A model generated the notes under the pieces. The model did no database searches. It was not told the DNA's origin and was given only the letters and a program-made list of their open reading frames with translations. Both the position numbers and the translations under genes were made by a program. Below, in pieces: positions 1 through 5,691 of a stretch of 6,508 nucleotides of DNA. The stretch covers positions 1-6,508 of the forward strand of contig SKPT01000263.1 of NCBI GenBank assembly GCA_007119405.1. Reading direction: 5' to 3'. The stretch is from Phycisphaeraceae bacterium. GTDB lineage: Bacteria; Planctomycetota; Phycisphaerae; Phycisphaerales; Phycisphaeraceae. Positions within the stretch are counted from its first letter, which is position 1. Each line of letters opens with the position of its first letter.

Positions 1-1332
1 AAGCGGTGGGTGCGGTATCGCTACTACGTCGATGGCGGCTACTACCGCAGCGGCAAGGCCGTGTGCAAGCCGACGAACGTACCTGCCGACGGCCTCGACG
101 CGTTCGTCATCGAGCAGGTGGGCCAGGTGCTGATGGGCGACCACGCCGGCCGGGAGCAGGCGGTGGAATCGTTCGTGCAGGCGGCGATGGCCGGCGACGA
201 GCGGAACGATGCCGACGACGCCGCCGAGCTTGAGAAGCAGGTTGTGGCGCTGGACAAGCGCATCCAGACCACCGTGGCCATGCTGGCTGACCCGGACTTC
301 GAGGGCCTTGACGAGCTGAAAGCCACGCTGGCGGGCCTGAAGCGGCGACGCGATGGGCTACGTGAGCGCCTGGAGCAGCAACAGCCCGAGCAGGTGGCGC
401 CGTACACGGAGGCGGACCTGCGCGAATGGGCCGACGACCGCTTCCGCCGCTTCGAGCAGATCACCAAAGGCAAGGCCAGCTTCGACGAGACCCGTCAGCT
501 CGTGCAGGCGTATTGCGATCGCATCGTCATCGACCCGCACGCCCGTCGCGGCACGCTCTACCTGCCCGCCGACGCCTTCGCGTGTCTGGAACGTGAATTT
601 ACCCCTCGCGTGGCGCTCGGGGAGTGGATCGCGGCGCGCAAGACCCTGCTTGCCAAGGAAAAGGCGCACATGCGTCAGGGCGACGCGATCGCCGCCGAGC
701 GACGCGCCCTCCCATGGGTCAAAGTCGAGAAGGACTACCTCTTTGAGGCGGAAGACGGGAAACGGACGCTCGCCGAGCTGTTTGATGGGTGCAGCCAACT
801 CATCGTTCACCATCTCATGTATGCGCCGGACTGGGACGCCGCCTGCTCCGGCTGCTCCTTCCAGGCGGAGCATATTGACGGCCCCGCGCAACACCTCGAG
901 CATCACAACGTGCGGATCGTGGCCGTCTCCCGCGCGCCGATCGACAAGCTCCTGGCCTACCGCAGGCGCATGGGCTGGCGCTTCGCATGGGTGTCCTCCC
1001 TCGGCAGCGAGTTCAACTACGACTTCCATGTCTCCTTCACACAGGAGCAATTGGCTGAAGGGAGAGTGAACTACAATTTCGGGACGATCGACATCGCTCC
1101 ACGCTATCGAAGTGAAGAGCTACCCGGCATCAGTGTGTTCTTCAAGGACACCGCGGGGCAGGTCTTTCACACCTACTCAACCTATGCCCGCGGGCTCGAC
1201 ATCGTTCTGGACGCCAATCACTATCTCGATCTCACCCCGGAAGGTCGGAATGACGCCGTGTATCCGAACTGGCCCCGCCGTCACGATGAGTACGGAGACC
1301 GGGACGCCGCGACGTCCTGCGGCGGCTCGTGA
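1..1332 (+). CDS. Serine recombinase C-terminal region fused in frame to a DUF899 (thioredoxin-like) protein; 5' end outside window
   Basis: The frame is open from base 1, and the GTG at 10 lies inside a domain, so the true start is upstream of the window. Numbering from that GTG, residues 1-40 resemble the end of the zinc-ribbon domain of large serine recombinases (RYRYYVDGGYYRSGKAVC, then a VPADGLDAFVIEQV-type segment). One position that is usually Cys (YYVC) is Asp here. Residues ~70-127 are a charged coiled coil, and ~160-195 match the usual recombinase tail (QAYCDRIVIDP, LYLPADAF). From ~199 the protein becomes DUF899: EWIAARKTLLAKEK, ERRALPWVKVEKDYLFE, CSGCSF (Cys279/Cys282), VSRAPIDKL, GWRFAWVSS, FNYDF, VFHTYSTYARGLD and WPRRHDEY, then an 11-residue tail. 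DUF899 proteins have a thioredoxin-like fold and no firmly established reaction. The DUF899 part looks complete and undamaged. The join has no stop or frameshift. Whether one fused protein is made, or DUF899 starts internally (GTG at 610), cannot be settled here. Confidence 0.9.
   Translation, partial: KRWVRYRYYVDGGYYRSGKAVCKPTNVPADGLDAFVIEQVGQVLMGDHAGREQAVESFVQAAMAGDERNDADDAAELEKQVVALDKRIQTTVAMLADPDFEGLDELKATLAGLKRRRDGLRERLEQQQPEQVAPYTEADLREWADDRFRRFEQITKGKASFDETRQLVQAYCDRIVIDPHARRGTLYLPADAFACLEREFTPRVALGEWIAARKTLLAKEKAHMRQGDAIAAERRALPWVKVEKDYLFEAEDGKRTLAELFDGCSQLIVHHLMYAPDWDAACSGCSFQAEHIDGPAQHLEHHNVRIVAVSRAPIDKLLAYRRRMGWRFAWVSSLGSEFNYDFHVSFTQEQLAEGRVNYNFGTIDIAPRYRSEELPGISVFFKDTAGQVFHTYSTYARGLDIVLDANHYLDLTPEGRNDAVYPNWPRRHDEYGDRDAATSCGGS
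586..622 (+). other. Recombinase/DUF899 junction with imperfect dyad and possible internal GTG start
   Basis: Recombinase-like sequence fades out at about 590 and DUF899-like sequence begins at about 604-620. An imperfect inverted repeat spans 602-622: CCCCTCGCG and CGCTCGGGG around a 3-base centre, with 7 of 9 positions paired. A GTG codon at 610 is in frame and would give a DUF899 protein of normal-looking N-terminus (VALGEWIAARK). No good Shine-Dalgarno sequence precedes it. The junction could be an element boundary or attachment-site scar, because large serine recombinase genes often lie next to their own attachment site. That role is inference; the dyad also falls in GC-rich coding sequence where such matches arise by chance. 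Confidence 0.35.
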
Positions 1333-1382
1333 GTCAGGGGCGCAGCGTACCGATTAACAACCCTTGCTGAAAGAAAGCAACC

Positions 1383-1835
1383 ATGGGAACCACAACAACC
1401 CAATCCGCAGCCGAAACCGAGATTCGCGACCTGGTGGACCGCTATTTGGATGCGATCCGCGCCTCTGACCCGGAGCGCATCGCCTCGCACTACGCGCCCG
1501 ACATTCTCGCGTTCGACGCCATCGCACAATTGCAGTTCAAAGGGGTGCAAGCATACAGGAAGCACTGGGAAGCATGCATCGCCATGTGCCCGTCGTCGGG
1601 GATGACCTTCGAGCTGCACCAGCCGAGCATTGCGGTCAGCGGCGACGTCGCCTTCGGGCACTGGCTCTGCCGGTGCGGCCCGGGGCCGGATGAGTCCGGC
1701 AAAGCACAAGCCTGTTGGATGCGCAGCACCATCGGCTTCCGCAGAACGGGGGGCAAGTGGGTCATCGTGCATGAGCACTGGTCGGCGCCGTTCGATCCGG
1801 AAACCAGCAAGGCGCTGTTCGATCTTCAGCCGTGA
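1383..1835 (+). CDS. SnoaL/NTF2-like (DUF4440/SnoaL_3-type) small protein
   Basis: The 150-residue product has the pattern of a single NTF2-like/SnoaL-like domain. An N-terminal helix pair (EIRDLVDRYLDAIRASDPERIASHYAPD, residues ~13-40) is followed by the FKGVQAYRKHW helix (~52-62). Strands then end in GFRRTGGKWVIVHEHWSAPFD (118-138), the usual hallmark of the SnoaL_3/DUF4440 group. These cone-shaped folds act as polyketide cyclases, isomerases, dehydratases or simple ligand-binding domains. Nothing in the sequence fixes the reaction. No signal peptide is visible, so it is probably cytoplasmic. The ATG at 1383 leaves a 50-base gap after the DUF899 frame and has only a weak purine-rich leader (GAAAG). 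It leads a co-directional run of small proteins ending in an ECF42-type sigma gene. Free-standing SnoaL domains beside ECF sigma genes are noteworthy because ECF41 sigma factors carry such a domain fused at their C-terminus. Confidence 0.88.
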   Translation: MGTTTTQSAAETEIRDLVDRYLDAIRASDPERIASHYAPDILAFDAIAQLQFKGVQAYRKHWEACIAMCPSSGMTFELHQPSIAVSGDVAFGHWLCRCGPGPDESGKAQACWMRSTIGFRRTGGKWVIVHEHWSAPFDPETSKALFDLQP

Positions 1836-1845
1836 TGGTGTGTTC

Positions 1846-1851
1846 AAGGAG
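1846..1851 (+). promoter_or_regulatory. Strong Shine-Dalgarno (AAGGAG) in the SnoaL-VOC gap
   Basis: AAGGAG lies 8 bases before a GTG at 1860 that is in frame with the downstream VOC gene. It lies only 1 base before an ATG at 1853 in another frame. Use of GTG 1860 would add 28 residues rich in Arg, Gln, Pro and Cys to the VOC protein, and these do not look like part of that family. The site is the best ribosome-binding sequence in the 1836-1943 gap. It may be a relic, may serve a 43-codon reading frame (1853-1984), or may mark the true VOC start. Confidence 0.35.
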
Positions 1852-1943
1852 TATGATCGGTGTCGCAAGGGCGACCGTCGCGGTGTCGGCCGACCCAGTT
1901 GTGCCAGGCGAGGTTTCCTCAACTCGACGCAAGCAGAAACAAC

Positions 1944-2435
1944 ATGGAAAACATTCAAACGATCACCCCCTGTTTGTGGTTTGATGGCCAGGCTGAAGAG
2001 GCGGCAACGTTCTACACCGCCATCTTCAAGAACTCCAGCATCGGCCATGTCACGCGCGTCAACGAAGTCTCGGCCAGGGCCTCCGGACAACCGGTGGGAT
2101 CGGTGCTGACCATTGACTTCCAGCTCGACGGGCGGCCGTTCACGGGGCTCAACGGCGGCCCGATGTTCAAGTTCAACGAGGCCATCTCGTTGCAGATCAA
2201 CTGCCAGACGCAGGACGAAGTCGACGATTACTGGGCCAAGCTCTCCGCCGATCCGGAAGCGGAACGCTGTGGCTGGATCAAGGACAAGTTCGGCGTGTCG
2301 TGGCAGGTCGTTCCCATCGTGCTGTTCAAGATGCTCGCGGACCATGATTCCGCAAGATCACAGCGGGTCATGCAGGCCATGCTGCAAATGAGAAAGCTCG
2401 ACATCGGCGAGCTTGAGCGGGCGTACGCGGGATAA
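1944..2435 (+). CDS. VOC-family protein, PhnB / 3-dmu-9_3-mt type (first of two)
   Basis: The 163-residue product matches the PhnB-like subgroup of the vicinal oxygen chelate superfamily, often labelled '3-demethylubiquinone-9 3-methyltransferase' in Pfam although that activity is doubtful for most members. Hallmarks in order are ITPCLWFDGQAEEAATFYTAIF (7-28), GSVLTIDFQLDGRPFTGLNGGP (52-73), FNEAISLQINCQTQDEVDDYW (77-97), CGWIKDKFGVSWQVVP (109-124) and a C-terminal helix SQRVMQAMLQMRKLDI (139-154). The length is normal for the group. I chose ATG 1944 because family similarity begins at once; its leader is poor in Shine-Dalgarno sequence. A GTG at 1860 with a good AAGGAG is the alternative and would add 28 non-family residues. 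The gene sits 108 bases after the SnoaL-like gene and 34 before the second VOC gene. Substrate unknown; probably cytoplasmic. Confidence 0.9.
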   Translation: MENIQTITPCLWFDGQAEEAATFYTAIFKNSSIGHVTRVNEVSARASGQPVGSVLTIDFQLDGRPFTGLNGGPMFKFNEAISLQINCQTQDEVDDYWAKLSADPEAERCGWIKDKFGVSWQVVPIVLFKMLADHDSARSQRVMQAMLQMRKLDIGELERAYAG

Positions 2436-2458
2436 CCGCCATCCCGATCACCACTGAC

Positions 2459-2464
2459 AAGGAG
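2459..2464 (+). promoter_or_regulatory. Ribosome-binding site fixing a GTG start for the second VOC gene
   Basis: AAGGAG is followed by a 5-base spacer (ACATC) and GTG at 2470. The site supports the non-ATG start, as does the family-typical N-terminus that follows at once (QVQPYLFFNGNCEEAVAFY). Confidence 0.75.
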
Positions 2465-2469
2465 ACATC

Positions 2470-2901
2470 GTGCAAGTTCAACCCTATCTGTTCTTCAACG
2501 GCAACTGCGAAGAGGCGGTCGCGTTCTACCGCGAAGCGCTCGGCGCCGAGGTGGAATCGTTCATGCACTATCGCGACAGCCCCGACCCCGGCATGTGTCC
2601 GTCCGGCGTGCCCGGCGTCGCCGACAAGGTGATGCACGCGAGCTTTCGCATCGGCCAGACGATAATGATGGCGTCGGACGACCCAACGGGGCAGACGACA
2701 GGATATTCGGGGTGTTCGCTGTCGCTCACCGCGGCGGACGAGGCCGAGGCCGACCGCCTGTTCGCCGCGCTGAGCGACGGCGGGCAGGTGCAGATACCGC
2801 TGGACGAGACCTTTTTCTCACCGCGCTTCGGCATGGTCGCGGACCGCTTCGGCGTCTCGTGGATGGTCGTCGTGGTGACGGAGAATGCTTCCGCCGGATG
2901 A
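2470..2901 (+). CDS. VOC-family protein, PhnB/glyoxalase-like (second of two)
   Basis: The 143-residue product is a second VOC/PhnB-like protein. Visible signatures are VQPYLFFNGNCEEAVAFYREALGAEV (3-28), DKVMHASFRIGQTIMMASDD (52-71), SLSLTAADEAEADRLFAALSDGG (83-105) and FFSPRFGMVADRFGVSWMVV (115-134). This is the common small 'VOC family' or 'glyoxalase/bleomycin resistance' layout of two beta-alpha-beta-beta-beta modules. It differs clearly from its upstream neighbour: it lacks the C-terminal helix block and has a different linker, so the two are not a recent duplication. The start is GTG with a strong ribosome-binding site. The 34-base gap to the upstream VOC gene suggests co-transcription. 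PhnB itself has no proven phosphonate role and none should be inferred here. Confidence 0.92.
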   Translation: MQVQPYLFFNGNCEEAVAFYREALGAEVESFMHYRDSPDPGMCPSGVPGVADKVMHASFRIGQTIMMASDDPTGQTTGYSGCSLSLTAADEAEADRLFAALSDGGQVQIPLDETFFSPRFGMVADRFGVSWMVVVVTENASAG

Positions 2902-2928
2902 TGTGTGACACGATGGACGTTCGCCTTT

Positions 2929-2949
2929 TCACCGACGCGTGGTCGGTGA
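2929..2949 (+). repeat. Perfect 8-bp inverted repeat (hairpin) ahead of the YCII/DGPF gene
   Basis: TCACCGAC (2929-2936) and GTCGGTGA (2942-2949) are exact inverted copies around a 5-base loop GCGTG, with one further T-G wobble pair outside. The hairpin lies in the 79-base gap between the second VOC gene and the YCII gene, 19 bases before the latter's AGGGGAG ribosome-binding site. No T-run follows it on either strand, so a simple intrinsic terminator is unlikely. It could be an operator dyad, an mRNA processing or stabilising hairpin, or chance. Confidence 0.5.
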
Positions 2950-2980
2950 GCCCGATGCCGCATTCAACAGGGGAGCAGTT

Positions 2981-3403
2981 ATGAAAGTCATGGTCCTGGT
3001 CAAGGCCAGCCCCAAGTCCGAAGCGGGCGAGATGCCCAGCGAGCAACTGTTCGCGGAGATGGGGAAGTTCAACGAGGAACTGGAGCGTGCCGGCATCCTG
3101 CTCGCGGCGGAAGGGCTGAAGCCCAGCTCCAAAGGCGTGCGCGTCCACTTTTCGGGGACAAGCCGCACCGTCATCGACGGCCCGTTCGTCGAGACGAAGG
3201 AACTCGTCGCCGGTTTCTGGCTCTGGCAGGTGAGCTCGATGCAGGAGGCGATCGACTGGGTCAAGCGCTGCCCCAATCCGATGCCAGACGATTCCGAGAT
3301 CGAGATCCGGCCCGTCTTCGAGTGTGAAGATCTCGCCGAGCTTTTGACGCCGGAGCTGCGCGAGCAGGAGGAGCGCCTGCGCGCGAAGATCGAGAAGCGG
3401 TAG
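2981..3403 (+). CDS. YCII-related DGPF-domain protein (ECF42-associated type)
   Basis: The 140-residue product carries the YCII-related/DGPF signature: MKVMVLVKASPKSEAGEMPS at the N-terminus, LAAEGLKPSSKGVRV (41-55), then VIDGPFVETKELVAGFWLWQV (64-84) with D66-G67-P68-F69. The MQEAIDWVKRCPNPM segment and an EIRPVFECEDL end follow, also typical. The start is ATG 2981, behind AGGGGAG (2969-2975); an in-frame GTG upstream at 2939 would add 14 non-family residues. DGPF proteins have a ferredoxin-like alpha/beta fold. Their biochemical activity is unknown, although YciI relatives have a proposed hydrolase-type His-Asp pair. They are the classic neighbours and reported targets of ECF42 sigma factors, and the next gene here is one, 85 bases downstream. 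The last 25 residues are a charged helix (ELREQEERLRAKIEKR). Confidence 0.95.
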   Translation: MKVMVLVKASPKSEAGEMPSEQLFAEMGKFNEELERAGILLAAEGLKPSSKGVRVHFSGTSRTVIDGPFVETKELVAGFWLWQVSSMQEAIDWVKRCPNPMPDDSEIEIRPVFECEDLAELLTPELREQEERLRAKIEKR

Positions 3404-3488
3404 GCCACGAACACATTCCCGATGTCCTGCTCGAAGCATTCGCGGTACCATCTGGCGTTCGCCCCAGTGATGCCCAGAGACCGACGCC

Positions 3489-4751
3489 ATGAGCCGCGAT
3501 GCCGCCGGAGCGATGCGCGAGAGGGTGGAGGCCGTCTACCGCGCCGAGTCGCGGCGGGTGTACGCGACGCTGGTGCGCCTGCTGGGCGACTTCGACCTGG
3601 CCGAGGAGGCGCTGCACGACGCCTTCACCGCGGCAATCGAACAGTGGCAGCGGGAGGGGATTCCCGCGAGCCCGCGGGGGTGGCTGGTCTCGACCGGCCG
3701 CTTCAAGGCCATCGACGCCCTGCGCCGCCGCGCACGCTTTGATGCGTCCCTGGCTCAGCTCGCTGAACGGCTGAACAGCTCCACGGACGCCCCCGCAATC
3801 GCGGAAGGCCAGGGCGTTGCCGATGATCGCCTGCGCCTGATCTTCACCTGCTGCCACCCCGCGCTGCCGCCCGATGCCCAGGTGGCGCTGACGCTGCGCG
3901 AGGTCTGCGGCCTGACAACCGAGCAGATCGCTCACGCCTTTCTCACCACCCCGCCCACCATCGCCCAGCGCATCGTGCGCGCCAAACGGAAGATCCGCGA
4001 CGCCCGCATCCCTTTCGAAGCACCGGCCCGTGACGAGTTGCCCGACCGGCTGGATGCCGTGCTTCGCGTGGTCTACCTGGTGTTCAACGAAGGGTACACA
4101 GCCTCATCCGGCGATTCGCTGACGCGGCCCGACCTCTGCGGCGAAGCGATCCGACTCGGCCGGCTGCTCGTCGACCTGCTGTCCGAGCCCACGGAGCCTG
4201 AGGCGATGGGCCTGCTCGCGCTCATGCTGCTGCACGAATCGCGCCGTGCCGCTCGCACCTCGTCGGCGGGCAAGCTGGTTCTGCTGGAAGATCAGGATCG
4301 CTCGCTCTGGGATCGCGAACGCATCGTCGAGGGGGTGACGCTGGTGGAGCGAGCCTTCGCCGCACGCCGCATCGGCCCGTACACGCTTCAGGCGGCGATC
4401 GTGGCCGTGCATGCCGAGGCGCCCACCGCCGCCGCGACCGATTGGACCCGCATCGTCGGCCTGTACGACGTGCTGCTGCGGGTGAACCCTTCACCCGTGA
4501 TCGAGCTGAACCGCGCCGTGGCCCTGGCGATGCGCGACGGCGCCGCGGCCGGCCTCGCCCTGATCGATGCCCTCCTGGCGCGAGGCAAGCTGACGGACTA
4601 CCACCCCGCCCATGCCGCCCGGGCCGACCTGTGCCGACGATTGGGCCGAACGGCGGACGCCCGTGCATCCTACGAACGGGCCCTCGCTCTGACACGGCAG
4701 GCTCCCGAGCGGCACTTCATCCAGCGGCGATTGGCCGAACTCTCCACGTGA
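3489..4751 (+). CDS. ECF42-type extracytoplasmic-function sigma factor with DUF6596/TPR-like C-terminal extension
   Basis: The 420-residue product is more than twice the size of a plain ECF sigma factor. Sigma region 2 spans ~12-82 (YRAESRRVYATLVRLLGD, DLAEEALHDAF, GWLVSTGRFKAIDALRRR). Region 4 spans ~117-172 (LIFTCCHPALPPDAQVALTLREV, then a helix-turn-helix GLTTEQIAHAFLTTPPTIAQRIVRAKRKI). The DUF6596 extension covers ~185-290 (VVYLVFNEGYTAS, GLLALMLLHESRRAAR, LLEDQDRSLW). A TPR-like helical region covers ~296-420 (IGPYTLQAAIVAVHAE, WTRIVGLYDVLL, PVIELNRAVALA, YHPAHAARADLCRRLGRTADARASYERALALT), ending in ERHFIQRRLAEL. This is the ECF42 layout. In that group the extension replaces an anti-sigma factor and is needed for activity. 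The DGPF gene just upstream fits the group. ATG 3489 was chosen over ATG 3513, which would remove only 8 poorly conserved residues and has a Shine-Dalgarno too close. All expected motifs are intact; no frameshift is seen. Confidence 0.96.
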   Translation: MSRDAAGAMRERVEAVYRAESRRVYATLVRLLGDFDLAEEALHDAFTAAIEQWQREGIPASPRGWLVSTGRFKAIDALRRRARFDASLAQLAERLNSSTDAPAIAEGQGVADDRLRLIFTCCHPALPPDAQVALTLREVCGLTTEQIAHAFLTTPPTIAQRIVRAKRKIRDARIPFEAPARDELPDRLDAVLRVVYLVFNEGYTASSGDSLTRPDLCGEAIRLGRLLVDLLSEPTEPEAMGLLALMLLHESRRAARTSSAGKLVLLEDQDRSLWDRERIVEGVTLVERAFAARRIGPYTLQAAIVAVHAEAPTAAATDWTRIVGLYDVLLRVNPSPVIELNRAVALAMRDGAAAGLALIDALLARGKLTDYHPAHAARADLCRRLGRTADARASYERALALTRQAPERHFIQRRLAELST

Positions 4752-4801
4752 GGCACCGTTTGATGCGCTGCGCGTCCGCTGCTGGAAGGGCCACGTCGTC
4801 A

Positions 4802-4837
4802 CCACCGCGGTGGCGCTGAAGGCCTTTCGTCAGGCCT
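4802..4837 (+). repeat. 12-bp perfect palindrome and adjacent 6-bp hairpin after the sigma gene
   Basis: CCACCGCGGTGG (4802-4813) is a perfect palindrome. Seven bases on, AGGCCT (4820-4825) and AGGCCT (4832-4837) enclose TTCGTC as a 6-bp stem. Both lie in the 130-base gap between the sigma gene (stop at 4751) and the metallophosphoesterase (start at 4882). No T-tract follows, so an intrinsic terminator is doubtful. The palindrome could be an operator for the downstream gene. The remainder of the gap shows no recognisable promoter. Confidence 0.35.
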
Positions 4838-4881
4838 GGCCCACGATGTGCTCGCAGGTTATGATGCTCGCTGGAGATCAC

Positions 4882-5691
4882 ATGAGCCCGATCCGCATCG
4901 CCATCCTCGGTGACGCCGAGCCCAAGCCCGAGCCGGTGTTCACCCACACCGCCGCGGCTGTCGAGGTGATCAACCGTCTTGATGAGCAGGCGCCGATCGC
5001 CTTCGTCGCAGGCACCGGCGACATCGCCCACAAGGGGGCGCTGGCCCAGTACGACGCGGTCAGCGAGCATCTGTGTGCCCTGCGCCCGCCGCTGCTGCCC
5101 ATCCTCGGCAACGAGGAGCTTATGGCCGAGAATGGCGCCGAGCGCCTGCTGCGTTACGCGGCGAAGTGGAACGGTGGCGGTCCTGAGGACGAAAGCGGGC
5201 GCGGCTTGTCGTATACCCGCCGCGCGGCGGGACACCTGTTCGTGTTCGCCTCGGCGATGGACGGCGGCAAGGAGCTCAACGACCACGAGATCGACTGGAT
5301 CGAAGCGCAGTTGATGCAGAGCCCCGGCCTTCCCGCCATTCTCTTCACGCACAACGCGCCGCCGGGGCTTTTCCACCCCCGCGGTGCGATGCAGCGGCCG
5401 GCGCTCAACGAGCGGATCCTGGCGCGGGAAGACGTCGTCGCCACCTTCTCCGGCCACCTGCACATGAATCTCGACGAGTGGCCGGGCCACGCCCGTTGTG
5501 ACCGCGGTGTGCACCACGTCCATGTCCCGGGACTGGAGCGGACGAAGCTCGGAAGCTGTCACGTGCCGCGCTTCCGCCTGCTGACGATCGAGGGGCATCG
5601 TTTGAGCGTCCAGACCTACAACCTGGCGGCGCACCGCTTCGAGCCTGAGCACGAGCTGACATTCGCTTCGGCGCCGGCGGTAAGCCGCTGA
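4882..5691 (+). CDS. Calcineurin-like metallophosphoesterase with non-canonical motifs
   Basis: The 269-residue product has the ordered motifs of the calcineurin-like phosphoesterase superfamily, dinuclear-metal hydrolases of phosphomono- or diesters. These are IAILGDAE (D11, motif I), GTGDIAHKG (G46-D47, H50, motif II), LPILGNEEL (G76-N77, motif III), ILFTHNAPPG (H157, motif IV) and FSGHLHMN (G191-H192-L193-H194, motif V). Two positions are unusual: motif I reads D-A-E where D-x-H is common, and motif III reads GNEE instead of GNHE/GNHD, so the usual catalytic His is Glu78. No signal peptide or membrane segment is seen, which suggests a cytoplasmic enzyme. Start ATG 4882 has GGAG 5 bases upstream (4873-4876). 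A longer in-frame GTG start at 4810 would run through the palindromes and add 24 non-family residues. It is separated from the sigma gene by 130 bases and may be an independent unit. Substrate unknown; altered motifs make activity uncertain. Confidence 0.9.
   Translation: MSPIRIAILGDAEPKPEPVFTHTAAAVEVINRLDEQAPIAFVAGTGDIAHKGALAQYDAVSEHLCALRPPLLPILGNEELMAENGAERLLRYAAKWNGGGPEDESGRGLSYTRRAAGHLFVFASAMDGGKELNDHEIDWIEAQLMQSPGLPAILFTHNAPPGLFHPRGAMQRPALNERILAREDVVATFSGHLHMNLDEWPGHARCDRGVHHVHVPGLERTKLGSCHVPRFRLLTIEGHRLSVQTYNLAAHRFEPEHELTFASAPAVSR

Noticed and set aside
353..1069. Plus-strand alternative frame (238 codons) inside the recombinase-DUF899 frame
   Set aside because: Composition is Arg/Ser/Pro-rich without domains, while the other frame carries continuous family similarity through the same bases.
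1861..1911. Possible ECF42-type promoter (TGTCGC at 1861, TGTCGG at 1884)
   Set aside because: As I recall it, the ECF42 target motif is TGTCGA with a CGAC/CGTC-like -10. No copy here has a matching -10 at a plausible spacing, nor did I find one upstream of the SnoaL, DGPF or sigma genes.
1853..1984. A 43-codon small ORF after AAGGAG
   Set aside because: Its ATG is 1 base from the Shine-Dalgarno, which is too close, and the product shows no signal, membrane segment or family motif. Kept only as part of the start-site observation.
1281..2345. Long minus-strand open frame (354 codons) across the SnoaL-like and first VOC genes
   Set aside because: It is antisense to two genes with clear family motifs, has no recognisable domain, and is expected from high third-position GC.
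3404..3488. Promoter or terminator between the DGPF and sigma genes
   Set aside because: Only a bulged short stem (around 3452-3467) is seen, with no T-tract and no convincing promoter boxes.
2726..3490. Minus-strand open frame opposite the DGPF gene
   Set aside because: It is a shadow of the DGPF gene, which has the diagnostic DGPF motif and a good ribosome-binding site.
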